Counted from the stretch's first letter, positions 9,392-18,190 are shown. The stretch is 44,061 bases of DNA from an uncultured Elusimicrobiales bacterium (GCA_944325225.1 CALUZQ010000013.1:1-44061); one strand, 5' to 3'. Numbers and translations: made by a program. Notes: a model not told the origin generated them from the sequence alone.

Positions 9392-10621
9392 ATGCAAAAA
9401 TATACATACACGGTAAAAGATGAGAACGGAAAAACTTTAAAAGGGTCCGTTTCGGCAGATAATAAAGAGAAAGTCATCTTAGCCCTGCAGAATAAAGGGT
9501 ATTTGGTGTTGGATGTGAGGGAAGGAGCTGCTGGTTTGTTTGGCGGCGGAGGAAGTAGTTCTCCCCGCAAGCGCGGCGGCAAAGTGCCGGGCCATGTGCT
9601 GGCGTTTTTTGCCGAGCAGCTTTCTACCTTGATTGCCGGCGGTGTACCGTTGGTGCGTGCGGTGTCTTTGTTGGGGGAATATGCTTCCAACCCGACGCTG
9701 GGATATGTCCTTTCGCAAGTAGCGAAAGATATTGCAGGCGGTCAGTCATTGCACACGGCGCTGTCGCATCACCCAAAAACCTTCAGCCACATTTGGCTTT
9801 CCTTGGTGCAAGCCGGGGAAGTAGGCGGCCAGCTGGCGGATACGCTGATGCAGGTGGCCATCTATACGAAAACCCAAGAAGGCATGAAGAGCAAAATCAT
9901 TACGGCTATTACTTATCCGGCGATTTTGATGTTTGCGTCGGTAGGCGTGTTGATTTACTTTATTTTGGGCATCGTGCCGACTTTTGCTCAAATCTTTACC
10001 GATTTTAACATTGAATTGCCGCTGATTACGGTAATTGTGTTAAATATATCCAGCTTGCTGATTAATAACGGTATTTTGATTATTTTGGGCATTGTGTTTG
10101 CAGTAGTGGGTTTCCGGTTTTACATTAAAACTGGTGACGGACGCAAACGGTGGCACTCATTTTTGCTGTCTATGCCGATATTTGGAAACTTTCTGAAGAA
10201 TATCTATTATGACCGTATGCTTTCCACGCTTTCTACCTTGCTCAAAAGCGGCGTAACGATTTTAAACGCCATTTTGGTATTGGAAGAATCCTTTGACGGA
10301 AATGTGATTATCCAGAATGCGTTAAAGCATGTGCGTACCGAAGTTGCGGCGGGTAAGTCCATATCCGAATCGTTCCGTGCAACGGGCGTATTTCCCGGGC
10401 TGATGACGGAAATGATGTTAATGGGTGAAGAATCCGGTAAGTTGCCCAGCATTATTGCAACGCTGTCTAAGTTTTATGCGGATAATGTGGATCAGTTTAT
10501 TGCCCGTTTCTCTGCGGTAATTGACCCGATTCTTATTTGCGGGGTTGGTGCGCTGATTGGTATTATTGTAGCGTCCATTTTCCTGCCTATTTTCAAACTG
10601 TCTCAGATTGGCGGCAACTAA
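9392..10621 (+). CDS. pilC: Inner-membrane platform protein PilC/GspF
   Basis: 409 residues. Two T2SSF repeats can be seen: about 70-190 (FFAEQLSTLIAGGVPLVRAVSLL) and about 270-395 (YYDRMLSTLSTLLKSGVTILNAI). Membrane spans lie at about 168-195, 205-240 and 375-405. The N-terminal segment YTYTVKDENGKTLKGSVSADN is the typical GspF start, and a short Gly/Ser linker follows. This protein anchors the ATPase and rotates or guides pilin subunits. It follows pilB by 22 bp with a GAGGG site, and the first pilin gene starts 14 bp downstream. Confidence 0.93.
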   Translation: MQKYTYTVKDENGKTLKGSVSADNKEKVILALQNKGYLVLDVREGAAGLFGGGGSSSPRKRGGKVPGHVLAFFAEQLSTLIAGGVPLVRAVSLLGEYASNPTLGYVLSQVAKDIAGGQSLHTALSHHPKTFSHIWLSLVQAGEVGGQLADTLMQVAIYTKTQEGMKSKIITAITYPAILMFASVGVLIYFILGIVPTFAQIFTDFNIELPLITVIVLNISSLLINNGILIILGIVFAVVGFRFYIKTGDGRKRWHSFLLSMPIFGNFLKNIYYDRMLSTLSTLLKSGVTILNAILVLEESFDGNVIIQNALKHVRTEVAAGKSISESFRATGVFPGLMTEMMLMGEESGKLPSIIATLSKFYADNVDQFIARFSAVIDPILICGVGALIGIIVASIFLPIFKLSQIGGN

Positions 10622-10634
10622 GAGGGGAAACCGT

Positions 10635-11150
10635 ATGAAAAAAAAGAAAGGGTTCACCCTGTTGGAAGTTTTGATTGTGGTGGTGATTGCGGTTTCGGTG
10701 GCGGCGTTTGCGTTTCCGGCCTATAAGAAAACGCAGGACCGCAACCGTTTTTCGGCGGCCCAGGGGGTGCTGATTGATTTGGGGAACGGGGTGCGTATGT
10801 TGCGGGCGGATATAAGTTTTAATTACCCGACTTCCGCCACCTCGGTTCCAACCTCGTGGCAAAGTTCCAGCTTGGATCAAGATACCGCTTTAACTACCAG
10901 CAATGCCGGTATTGCGTTATTTGCGCGCAAATATATGTCGCCCATGCCGTTTGATTCGGGAAATTCCTACAAAGGGTATTATTATTATATTTGCCCGGAA
11001 AATACCGCCTCTTCTACGGCGTGTTGCCAGAGCAATTCCAGCGTAGTTGCTTGTATGTATGATTCCAGCTATGCTTCCCGCCCGACCAAAGGGCAGTATT
11101 ACGGTGCGGCGTTTTATGAAGATGGTTCCATCAAACGGCTGACGAAATAG
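10635..11150 (+). CDS. Type IV pilin-like/pseudopilin protein (1st of cluster)
   Basis: 171 residues from the ATG at 10635, preceded by AGAGGGG; longer in-frame starts would add residues ahead of a classic class III leader. The leader KKKKG is followed by FTLLEVLIVVVIAVSVAAFAFPAY, with Glu5. The globular part has four Cys residues, in CPENTASSTACCQ and VACMYD, and a Pro/Tyr-rich end, consistent with disulfide-stabilised Elusimicrobium-like pilins. It would be processed by a prepilin peptidase encoded outside this window. Whether it is the major subunit or a minor GspG/H-like one cannot be told. Confidence 0.88.
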   Translation: MKKKKGFTLLEVLIVVVIAVSVAAFAFPAYKKTQDRNRFSAAQGVLIDLGNGVRMLRADISFNYPTSATSVPTSWQSSSLDQDTALTTSNAGIALFARKYMSPMPFDSGNSYKGYYYYICPENTASSTACCQSNSSVVACMYDSSYASRPTKGQYYGAAFYEDGSIKRLTK

Positions 11151-11157
11151 CTTTTGC

Positions 11158-11186
11158 TTGACAAAGCGCTTAAACCGCGCAATACT
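11158..11186 (+). promoter_or_regulatory. Candidate internal promoter before the second pilin gene
   Basis: TTGACA at 11158-11163 and AATACT at 11181-11186 are 17 bp apart, with transcription predicted to start near 11193 and an AGAGGG site before the ATG at 11201. A perfect -35 inside an operon suggests extra expression of the following pilin, as expected for an abundant subunit. Confidence 0.5.
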
Positions 11187-11200
11187 GTAAAGAGGGTTTT

Positions 11201-11659
11201 ATGAAATACAACAGAAAGGGCTTTACCTTAATAGAATTACTGATTGCCGCCACGATTATTGGAATTTTGGCGGTGTTTGCCACGGTTTCTTATCGCAATA
11301 GTGCGGCGGATACCCGGGTGGCGGGGGCCCGATCTAAACTAGATGTATTGGCAGGCGCCGTGCAGCGTTTTAATTTGGATCCGTCTGCTTGCCCGGCAAT
11401 TAATACTTATTCTAAATTAACTGTAGCTAACTTGATTAATTGCGGTTATTTAGAAAAAGCGCTTTGGAATGAAACGGATGAATACTTTGACTTTCAAATT
11501 TGTAATGAATCGTCTAGTTTGTGTTCTTCCGGACCGGCTTATTTGGCGTGTATGACAGGTATCAGTGCCAAATTGCCCAATCATTATTTGAAGGAAAAAG
11601 GATATCGGTATTGTGTGGATTCTGCCGGGAAAGGAATTGAACAGTTAGGGGCGGAGTAG
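11201..11659 (+). CDS. Type IV pilin-like protein (2nd of cluster, possible major subunit)
   Basis: 152 residues. The class III leader NRKG is followed by FTLIELLIAATIIGILAVFATVSYRN, the canonical pilin helix with Glu5. The C-terminal domain contains six Cys residues (SACPA, LINCGYL, FQICNES, SLCSSG, LACMTG, RYCVD). It has its own candidate promoter, so it may be the most abundant subunit of this cluster. The gene ends 4 bases before the next pilin start, so translation is probably coupled. Confidence 0.88.
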   Translation: MKYNRKGFTLIELLIAATIIGILAVFATVSYRNSAADTRVAGARSKLDVLAGAVQRFNLDPSACPAINTYSKLTVANLINCGYLEKALWNETDEYFDFQICNESSSLCSSGPAYLACMTGISAKLPNHYLKEKGYRYCVDSAGKGIEQLGAE

Positions 11660-11663
11660 CGGT

Positions 11664-12236
11664 ATGAAAAAAGGGTTTACCTTGATGGAAATTTTGGCGG
11701 TGTTACTGGTTATCGCGGTAGTAGTGTCTATGGCGGTGCCGGTATTTCGTTCGGTTCGTTATGAAATTAAAAACGGACAGGCCAAAACCGCTGCCAAAAA
11801 ATTGTCCGATGCAATGCGTTCCTATTACCAAATTAGCCGTGGGTTGGGGGTAAAGCAGGAGTGTTTTACACCTTCCACCGCGGCAGGGCGCAGCGTAGTG
11901 CTTACTGATCCTTCGTTGTGTTCGTCGCCCACTTCGGACGGAATTCCCTATCAAAACAGTACGGCGAGCGATTCTTCCCGCCCGTCTGTAGGGCAGTTGT
12001 TTTCCTGCGGGTATTTGTCGTATAAGGATTTTATCAGCATGCCTTATGAGTTTTGCACCTGTAACCCGGTTCCCAACGGTTCCCAGCCCACCAAATGCCA
12101 GATTGAAGAAGCTAAAAATCAGAATACGCCGTTGGTGGTTGCGCGGGGGGTGGACGGAGCCGGTAAAAAATATACAGCTTCGGATTATTACATTTATGTA
12201 GATCAAACCATGAAAGTAAAAGATACCGCGGAGTAG
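11664..12236 (+). CDS. Pseudopilin (3rd of cluster)
   Basis: 190 residues. The leader MKKG precedes FTLMEILAVLLVIAVVVSMAVPVFRS (Glu5 present). The globular domain includes a run of Cys residues (KQECFT, SLCSS, FSCGYLSY, EFCTCNPV, TKCQIE). Spacing to the neighbours is 4 bases on each side, indicating one translationally coupled unit. Its position ahead of the GspI/J/K-like genes suggests a GspH-like minor subunit, which is inference from order only. Confidence 0.87.
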   Translation: MKKGFTLMEILAVLLVIAVVVSMAVPVFRSVRYEIKNGQAKTAAKKLSDAMRSYYQISRGLGVKQECFTPSTAAGRSVVLTDPSLCSSPTSDGIPYQNSTASDSSRPSVGQLFSCGYLSYKDFISMPYEFCTCNPVPNGSQPTKCQIEEAKNQNTPLVVARGVDGAGKKYTASDYYIYVDQTMKVKDTAE

Positions 12237-12240
12237 GGTT

Positions 12241-12741
12241 ATGTTAAAGAAAATTTTAAGTAAAAAAACGGGTGTAACCGTGTTGGAAGGATTAATTGCC
12301 CTGGGGTTATTGGCGTTGGTGGCAGCGGGGACTTTTGGGGTGCTTTTATCGGTTTCGCGCAAAGCGGGCAGCCCGGATATTCGCGAATCTATGATTTTAG
12401 CGGTAGAGCGGGCGCATGAACAGCTGCAAATGTACACGCCGGTGTTGGAATCTATGTCTAACAGTTCGCTTCCGTCGGAATTTCAAAACGGCTTATGCGG
12501 GGGGGATTCTACTCCGCTAAGCACGGGGACGACGCACTATATCAATTGTTTGTTGCCGCCTATTTGTGATAAAAGCAAATCCAGTTTTTCTTATGTTACC
12601 GGGGCGGACAAATCCAGTATCACTATTCCGTTTGGTTCCAAGTACGGCACGAGCGGGATGGCAACGGGCTGGGGGGGCGCTTCCTCGGCGACGGTTCGCA
12701 GCGTTCGGTTTTCTATCACATGTAACGGGTTTACTTTATGA
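12241..12741 (+). CDS. Minor pseudopilin, GspI/PilV-like
   Basis: 166 residues. The leader KKILSKKTG is followed by VTVLEGLIALGLLALVAAGTFGVLL, where Val replaces Phe1 and Glu5 is kept. This pattern is close to GspI/PilV minor pseudopilins, which nucleate the pilus tip complex. The coding region carries two G7 tracts (12499-12505 and 12671-12677), which could be slippage sites. The stop overlaps the next start in ATGA. Confidence 0.8.
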   Translation: MLKKILSKKTGVTVLEGLIALGLLALVAAGTFGVLLSVSRKAGSPDIRESMILAVERAHEQLQMYTPVLESMSNSSLPSEFQNGLCGGDSTPLSTGTTHYINCLLPPICDKSKSSFSYVTGADKSSITIPFGSKYGTSGMATGWGGASSATVRSVRFSITCNGFTL

Positions 12742-13475
12742 AAAATAAAAAAGGGTTTACGCTGACGGAAATTTTACTGGCGGTGATGATTGTAGGCATC
12801 ATCGGGATTGCGCTTGCTTCTTTAACTACGGCGGCGTCGCGGGAATCGGGCGTAGGCCGCAGCCGGGTGCTATTGCGCAATAACTTATCTATCGCATTGC
12901 GCCAGCTGCGGGAAGATATCCATAATTCCAGCCGGGTTCTGTATGTGCGCGGGCGGATAGATTCATCTTCTTCGGGCACTACGATACCGTTGCTGGTACT
13001 GGCAAAAAATCTGGATTTAGACAATTCCGCCATAGATTCCTCGTTTTCGCCGACTTATATTACCTATTGTTTTGTAACGGGCGGAACCACGGCTACGCCG
13101 ACGGGTGCTTTATCTGAAGGGAAAATTTACCGTCGGGAAGTTTCTTCTTCTCCCAGTTGGAGTTCTTCCACCCCTTCTTGCGGCACGCCTGCTTCCGACA
13201 GTAATTTTGAAATCTTTTTACATAATGTAAAATTTATTCCGCCGATTGGTTCTTCGGGGGATTCCAAATACTATCCGGTTCCGCTGTTTAGACTTTCGGG
13301 AACGGACGGTATTTACAGCGAGAAAGATACGGGATCGTCCGCTACGGAATTTCGCCGCAAAGATTTGGGCAGTGTGTTATTGGTAAAACTTATTACGGAG
13401 CTGCCCAGCACCCCGGTAGTAAACGATGCGGTGGAAGAAACTTTTGTACTTCCCAACGGATTTAGGGTGCAATAA
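12738..13475 (+). CDS. Minor pseudopilin, GspJ/PilW-like
   Basis: 245 residues, overlapping the previous gene by 4 bases. The leader MKNKKG precedes FTLTEILLAVMIVGIIGIALASL with Glu5, followed by an SRVLLRNNLSIALRQLREDIHNSSRVL helix typical of GspJ/PilW. The long globular domain is Ser/Pro-rich and ends VEETFVLPNGFRVQ. Size and position (after the GspI-like, before the GspK-like protein) support GspJ/PilW as part of the tip complex. Confidence 0.82.
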   Translation: MKNKKGFTLTEILLAVMIVGIIGIALASLTTAASRESGVGRSRVLLRNNLSIALRQLREDIHNSSRVLYVRGRIDSSSSGTTIPLLVLAKNLDLDNSAIDSSFSPTYITYCFVTGGTTATPTGALSEGKIYRREVSSSPSWSSSTPSCGTPASDSNFEIFLHNVKFIPPIGSSGDSKYYPVPLFRLSGTDGIYSEKDTGSSATEFRRKDLGSVLLVKLITELPSTPVVNDAVEETFVLPNGFRVQ

Positions 13476-13484
13476 GGGGTTCTT

Positions 13485-13913
13485 ATGTTCAAGAATAAAA
13501 AAGGTGCGGCTTTATTACAAGTTTTATTGGTTACGGTAATTTTAGCAGGTATGGCCACGATGTTGCTGCGGGCGAGTTTATCGCGTTCTACAGCGGCGCG
13601 CAAAACGCGGCGTTCGGTATCGGCGCAGTTGCTGATTAATTCGTGTATGGCGGAAGTGAATACTTTATGGTCCGTCAAAAGTCCGGAAACTTTTGCACGG
13701 GATATGAGCCAGTGCATTATGTATTGCAACTCTACGAATGTTACCTCTTCTTGTTCCAGTGCTAACAGTGTGCGGAGCCATACTTGCAACATTACGGTAA
13801 ACGGTGCGGATTATGAAGTAGTAGCGGAGTTTACCCAAACTTCTCCGACTTCGGCCGATGGTCGTAAATGTGAACTGAATTATACGGTGAAATCGGACTA
13901 CGATACTTTATAA
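13485..13913 (+). CDS. Minor pseudopilin lacking Glu5, GspK/PilX-like
   Basis: 142 residues. The leader MFKNKKG is followed by AALLQVLLVTVILAGMATMLLRASLS. Position 5 of the mature protein is Gln rather than Glu, as expected for the GspK/PilX subunit that caps the pilus tip. An ARKTRRSVSAQLLINSCMAEVN helix follows. It is much shorter than GspK of T2SS and closer to PilX. Six Cys residues lie in the C-terminal half. It ends 11 bp before the peptidase gene, which has a strong ribosome site. Confidence 0.8.
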   Translation: MFKNKKGAALLQVLLVTVILAGMATMLLRASLSRSTAARKTRRSVSAQLLINSCMAEVNTLWSVKSPETFARDMSQCIMYCNSTNVTSSCSSANSVRSHTCNITVNGADYEVVAEFTQTSPTSADGRKCELNYTVKSDYDTL

Positions 13914-13924
13914 AGGAGGCGTCT

Positions 13925-15445
13925 GTGAAGCGCGTTCTTTGGTTACTGCTTTTAAGTGCCGGGGTGGGTATGAATTGCTGGGGGCAGGGGGCTTCTTCTG
14001 CGCCGGCAGTTTCTTCTTCTATACAAGTTTCCACGGCCGTGGAAACGCCGCAGTCTAACATAGATTTATTAAAACAATCCCTGCAAAGTTCTTCCAATGT
14101 AGCCGGTGCGGCTTCGGCAGTGCCGGTACCGAAACCCGTGCTTCCTGCTTCTTCGTTGATGTCCGTGCAAACTACAGTAACCCCGGCGGGTAAAAAATTA
14201 TCACCGTCTTCGGCTCAGCGGGTGCAGCAAGCCAAAGAAAAAAGAGAGAAATCAGCGGCTAAACCCACCCCTTTGGAAAAAGATATAGAGCGCTCAAACA
14301 GTTTGTTGCCGGCTTCGCAACAAGCCGCGGCAGAGCAAGAAGATGCGCAAGCCCCTTCTGCCGAAGAAGCCGCCGCCGAGGCAGAATTGGAGTATGCGGT
14401 AAAAATGTTGGAAAAATCCAAGGAGGCCTTATCTTCCACCGAGCGGAAAATTCCGCCTTCTGCGGCTAAGAACCGCCCGGCTACGGTTCCGGCGCCGAAT
14501 AAGAAATTTAATCCAAACGGCTATCGGCCGGGGGTTACCTGGATTAACTCCAAGAGCACCCATTTTGATATCTATACGCAAAAACGCACCAATGGGATTA
14601 GTTCGTCCAATATGTCTATGACCTTTGAATCGGCCTACCAGACGCTGCGCCGCTTTATACCGTGGATGATGTCGGGCCGGGTGCGCGTATTTGTGTATCA
14701 AGATCATCAGTCGTATTTGAAACACGAGCCCAATGCCAAACCCTGGACGCGTGCTTTGGCGTATCCGACGCGCGGGGAAATTGTGGTGTATGACGAACCG
14801 GGCAAAAACCAGGAATTAAAAGAAGTATTTACCCACGAACTGACGCATATTTTTACCCAGCAGTTTTTTGACAGCCACCAAACCGGCCGTATTATGACGC
14901 CTACCTGGCTGGACGAAGGGCTGGCCGTGCTGTTGGAGGACCAGGCCTATAACGGTTCAAAGGGCGGTCCGTGGAACAACGATTTTAAAACGCTGAATTT
15001 CCAGCGGGATCCTTCCACGGAGGTTGCTTCTTTTGGGTCATCGTCTATGTTTGGATCGTCGGCTAAGAAGCTAACGGCCAAAAAACCCGGCAAGCCCGTT
15101 TATCTGGTACCGTTTGCCGAATTTATGGAAGAAGGATCCTTGGCCGCGGCGGAAGGCCAGAAGAAAACGCAGGACTGGTATTTCCAGGCCTATTTAATGG
15201 TGCGCTTTTTGTTAAATCCGGCGGGGGGGAGTTCTCCGTCCAACCGGATGCAGTTTGAGCAGTTTACGCGGCTTCTTTCCGAAGGGGAAGCGGTGCGAAA
15301 TCCGGCGACTGGCTTTTTGGTAAAAGATTCGCGCGGCAAAACGGTGTATCGTCCGTACTCGGTGGAAAAAGCCCTGGGCCGGGCATACCGATATAATACC
15401 ATCGCTAATTTTGAAGATAATTTTTGGCGCTGGGCCGAGCGTTAA
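13925..15445 (+). CDS. Secreted HExxH metallopeptidase, peptidase MA-like
   Basis: 506 residues from a GTG start, preceded by AAAGGAGG. A signal peptide (about 1-21) precedes a long Ala/Ser/Pro/Glu-rich low-complexity region to about 195. The catalytic domain has VFTHELTHIFTQQFF at about residue 301, giving the zinc-binding HELTH, and WLDEGLAVLLED, whose Glu is the likely third ligand (gluzincin, peptidase MA/DUF1570-like). It is the last gene of the pilus operon, so it might process a secreted substrate or surface protein; this is inference from position. An intrinsic terminator follows. Confidence 0.75.
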   Translation: MKRVLWLLLLSAGVGMNCWGQGASSAPAVSSSIQVSTAVETPQSNIDLLKQSLQSSSNVAGAASAVPVPKPVLPASSLMSVQTTVTPAGKKLSPSSAQRVQQAKEKREKSAAKPTPLEKDIERSNSLLPASQQAAAEQEDAQAPSAEEAAAEAELEYAVKMLEKSKEALSSTERKIPPSAAKNRPATVPAPNKKFNPNGYRPGVTWINSKSTHFDIYTQKRTNGISSSNMSMTFESAYQTLRRFIPWMMSGRVRVFVYQDHQSYLKHEPNAKPWTRALAYPTRGEIVVYDEPGKNQELKEVFTHELTHIFTQQFFDSHQTGRIMTPTWLDEGLAVLLEDQAYNGSKGGPWNNDFKTLNFQRDPSTEVASFGSSSMFGSSAKKLTAKKPGKPVYLVPFAEFMEEGSLAAAEGQKKTQDWYFQAYLMVRFLLNPAGGSSPSNRMQFEQFTRLLSEGEAVRNPATGFLVKDSRGKTVYRPYSVEKALGRAYRYNTIANFEDNFWRWAER

Positions 15446-15464
15446 AAGAGTTCTGTTTTTGTAT

Positions 15465-15491
15465 AAAACCCGCGTAAAACGCGGGTTTTTT
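15465..15491 (+). terminator. Intrinsic terminator after the pilus operon
   Basis: The 10-bp arms 15465-15474 and 15480-15489 (AAAACCCGCG and its complement) are followed by T residues on the + strand. It can work in both directions. Confidence 0.85.
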
Positions 15492-15845
15492 GTTTAGGAG
15501 AAGCTCATTTCGTTCGCGTTGGAATGCGGACTTAGAGGCAAAATCCGGGTGGATTCGTTCGCGCCAGGATATGGGCTTTTTCCAAAGAAATCACAGCGTA
15601 TGCCCAGTGGGTAAGCCATTTTTATCTTTGTAAGGAACTCTTTCAACCTTAGGCGGGGTACAATTGGAGATATTGCCCTGCTGTTTTGGCAGGCAAGGTG
15701 GGGAAAGGCCGCTAATTTAGCAAGCAACCGCAGCAACGGGCGTTTGGGTGGTGGTGTGGACGCACCAGCCCAAGAAAAAAGCCGCGCTGTTTACGACCCA
15801 TATAAGTCCGGTTTGAGGGTAATGTCCTGCCGGGGAGCGGGTTAT
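15492..15845. other. Gene-free interval of about 350 bp
   Basis: The interval lies between the convergent terminators of the pilus operon and glnA. Open frames here have no ribosome site and protein-like composition is poor. I checked for RNase P, SRP and tmRNA core motifs on both strands and saw none. Several short hairpins exist (for example around 15675-15695), so an unrecognised RNA or a decayed gene is possible. Confidence 0.4.
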
Positions 15846-15902
15846 AAAAACCCCGCTTAGCAAGAGCGGGGCGTTGAAAACAGAACCCCGGCTTGGCCGG
15901 GG
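15846..15902 (-). terminator. Tandem terminators of glnA
   Basis: On the - strand, hairpin 15886-15902 (CCCCGGC arms) comes first. It is followed by hairpin 15851-15871 (CCCCGCT arms), which runs directly into TTTTT at 15846-15850. Both are downstream of the glnA stop. Confidence 0.8.
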
Positions 15903-15908
15903 GTATTC

Positions 15909-17258
15909 CTACAGTACGGATAGATATTTTTCCAATTCGTAACTGGATACATGGGTGCGGTAATTGTCCCATTCAATATCTTTATTGGCGATGAATTTTT
16001 CGAAAGTATGATCGCCCAATATCTTACGCACCAATTTGGAATGGCGGGTGTAGTTAATCGCTTCGTAAAGGTAAGCCGGCAGCGTATCAATCCCGCGCTG
16101 GGCGCGTTCTTCGGGGGTCATTTGGAAGATATTATCTTCGGTAATAGCCGGCACTTCCAGCTTGCGTTTAATACCGTCCAACCCGGCTCCCAGCATGACG
16201 GCAAAGGCCAGGTAAGGGTTGCAGGCCGGATCGGGAAATCGGCATTCAATACGGGTAGCGTTGGGCTTGCCCTGTTTGGCCTGCGGAATGCGTACCAATG
16301 CGCTGCGGTTTTTGCGGCCCCAGGCAATATAGGCGGGGGCTTCATAACCGGGGACCAGGCGTTTGTACGAGTTTACCCATTGATCCGTTACCGAGCAAAT
16401 TTCTTTTACATTGGCCAAAATGCCGGCAATATACTGGCGGGCGGTTTGGGATAGATAGAGCGGATCTTTGGCGTCAAAGAAAGCGTTGGAGCCGTTGGCA
16501 AACAGCGACTGGTGCACATGCATACCGCTTCCGTTAATACCGGCAATGGGTTTAGGCATAAAAGTAGCATAAACGCCGTTGGCCGCGGCCACTTGTTTGA
16601 CGACGGTGCGGTAGGTGATTACTTGATCGGCCATTTTCATTGCTTCATCGTAGCGCAGGTCAATTTCGTGCTGGGAGGGGGCCACTTCGTGGTGGGAGTA
16701 TTCTACATGAATGCCCAGTTTTTCCAGCATTTGCATCGTTTGGCGGCGTATGGCGTAGGAGGAATCTAGGGGAATGGTGTCAAAATAACCGCCGCAGTCC
16801 AGCGTTTCGGGGTGTTTGTTGTCTTTAAAATAGAAATACTCCAGCTCCGGGCCAACCATAAATTGGTCAAAGCCGGCTTTTTTCATTTCAGCCAGGTTCT
16901 TTTTTAAGATATAGCGCGGATCGCCTTCAAATTGTTTTCCGTCGGTTGTTTTAATGTCGCAGAAGAAGCGGGCGATGGGCGCGCCGGTAAACTCCTGTGG
17001 GAACATTTGGAAAGTATCCAAATCCGGCAGGGCCACCAGGTCGGACTCGTACAGCCGGGCGAATCCTTCTACGGAGGAACCGTCAAACCCCATTCCTTCG
17101 TTCATAGCGTATTCAAATTCCCGGTAGGACAGAGAAAGCGATTTTAAATTCCCCAAAATATCTACAAACCATAATTTGATGATTTGGATATTATTGCGTT
17201 CGGCGGCGGCCAAAATCTCTTTAATTTTTTCTTTTTCTTCGGAGTTTCTTTGAATCAT
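15909..17258 (-). CDS. glnA: Glutamine synthetase type I
   Basis: 449 residues; makes glutamine from glutamate, ammonia and ATP. Family signatures are visible: GMGFDGSSVEGF near the N-terminus, VGPELEYFYF, the ATP-binding region INGSGMHVHQSL, the active-site RKNRSALVRIP and RIECRFPDPACNPYLAFAVMLGAGLDGI. The length and lack of an obvious adenylylation-site segment point to the GSI-alpha type (regulated by feedback rather than by AMP addition). The ribosome site AGAGGAA precedes the ATG. A leader of about 100 nt contains a candidate promoter and a small TGTGG/CCACA hairpin. Tandem terminators follow. The gene stands alone. Confidence 0.95.
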   Translation of the reverse strand: MIQRNSEEKEKIKEILAAAERNNIQIIKLWFVDILGNLKSLSLSYREFEYAMNEGMGFDGSSVEGFARLYESDLVALPDLDTFQMFPQEFTGAPIARFFCDIKTTDGKQFEGDPRYILKKNLAEMKKAGFDQFMVGPELEYFYFKDNKHPETLDCGGYFDTIPLDSSYAIRRQTMQMLEKLGIHVEYSHHEVAPSQHEIDLRYDEAMKMADQVITYRTVVKQVAAANGVYATFMPKPIAGINGSGMHVHQSLFANGSNAFFDAKDPLYLSQTARQYIAGILANVKEICSVTDQWVNSYKRLVPGYEAPAYIAWGRKNRSALVRIPQAKQGKPNATRIECRFPDPACNPYLAFAVMLGAGLDGIKRKLEVPAITEDNIFQMTPEERAQRGIDTLPAYLYEAINYTRHSKLVRKILGDHTFEKFIANKDIEWDNYRTHVSSYELEKYLSVL

Positions 17259-17284
17259 AAGTTCCTCTGTTTAAATTGCAAAAT

Positions 17285-17340
17285 GTAAGTGTGGTTTTTC
17301 CACAATTTTCTATTTTACATTTTTTACGAGCGGTGTATAA
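17285..17340 (-). promoter_or_regulatory. Candidate glnA promoter and leader hairpin
   Basis: On the - strand, TTATAC and TAAAAT lie 17 bp apart about 60 nt before glnA. A hairpin with TGTGG/CCACA arms and an A5 loop (about 17290-17304) sits between the promoter and the ATG. Moderate match only. Confidence 0.4.
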
Positions 17341-17384
17341 CAATTTTTAGCAACGGGCTATAAAGAGTGGAAGATTGAAGTATC

Positions 17385-17410
17385 AAAAAAATCCCCGCCT
17401 CGGCGGGGAT
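17385..17410 (-). terminator. Intrinsic terminator of the zinc-ribbon gene 17430-18110
   Basis: Arms ATCCCCGC (from 17391) and GCGGGGAT (to 17410) are followed on the - strand by a T6 run at 17385-17390. Confidence 0.85.
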
Positions 17411-17429
17411 TGGTACAAAAGGAAGGTGT

Positions 17430-18110
17430 TTATTTTTCAACGGCTTTTGGGGCAGCCGGGACGATGCGGGTTTTGAATTTGCAGCGGTGTTCTCCTTGAG
17501 TTAGGTTTTTTGGATCGCGCAGATTTACGCCGCAGTCCGGGCATTGAACGGTGCAATAGCCGCCTTTTACCGCTTGACAGGACTGAAATTCCGATTCAAT
17601 CGGCTCGCCGCAGAAAATACAATGTTGGACAGAATGCTGTTTCGCGGCCGGACGGCAGTGGTGCTTTACGCCGTGGTATCTTTCATCAATGGTGTATTTG
17701 GCGCCGCATTTGGGGCAGTAGGACGCTTCGTTTTTGGCTTGTTCTTTTTCGGCCGGTTGGGGTTCAGAATCCGCACAAAGTGCATTGTAGTCGGCCGCGG
17801 CGCAGTGCTGGCCGGGGCGGACTTCCTGCCCGCAGCGGGCGCAGGTATTCGGGGCGTCTTTTTCAGCCGGGGCGCATTCGTGTTCTACGCCGTGGTATTT
17901 TTCATCAATAGTATATTGGGCACCGCATTGGGGGCAGTGGGAAGCTTTATGTTCGCGCACGGCTTTTACGGCGGCGCGTTCAATGGCGGCGGAAATTAGT
18001 TTTCCGTTTTCCCATTTTTCTTTGGCGTGCGGGTCTTGAGATTGAGCAAAAGCCGGAACCGTTACGATTACGGCGGTTAAAAGGGCTAACATCCATTTCA
18101 TGCTTTTCAT
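17430..18110 (-). CDS. Secreted zinc-ribbon-repeat protein (paralogue 1)
   Basis: 226 residues. The ATG at 18110 is chosen because GGAGG lies just upstream and a signal peptide follows (MKSMKWMLALLTAVIVTVPAFA). The mature protein alternates two Cys-rich modules. Module A reads HCPQCGAQYTIDEKYHGVEHEC and recurs as YCPKCGAKYTIDERYHGVKHHC; module B reads CARCGQEVRPGQHCAAADY. The C-terminal part has two further CxxC ribbons (HCIFCGEP and QCPDCGVNL). Each module has CxxC plus His/Cys, so zinc binding is likely; rubredoxin-like iron binding is possible. I do not recognise a named family for the repeat. The start region up to about residue 55 is nearly identical to the neighbour at 18267-18965, indicating tandem duplication. 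The partner and role are unknown. Confidence 0.75.
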   Translation of the reverse strand: MKSMKWMLALLTAVIVTVPAFAQSQDPHAKEKWENGKLISAAIERAAVKAVREHKASHCPQCGAQYTIDEKYHGVEHECAPAEKDAPNTCARCGQEVRPGQHCAAADYNALCADSEPQPAEKEQAKNEASYCPKCGAKYTIDERYHGVKHHCRPAAKQHSVQHCIFCGEPIESEFQSCQAVKGGYCTVQCPDCGVNLRDPKNLTQGEHRCKFKTRIVPAAPKAVEK

Positions 18111-18190
18111 TTTTCCTCCATTAATGCTTAGTAACAAGTTAAAATGTTCCTTCTTATTTTCAGTCTAAACAAATTTTATCTTATTGCAAA

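Noticed and set aside
15494..15972. Antisense open frames near the end of glnA
   Set aside because: No ribosome site, low-complexity composition and overlap with the glnA terminators.
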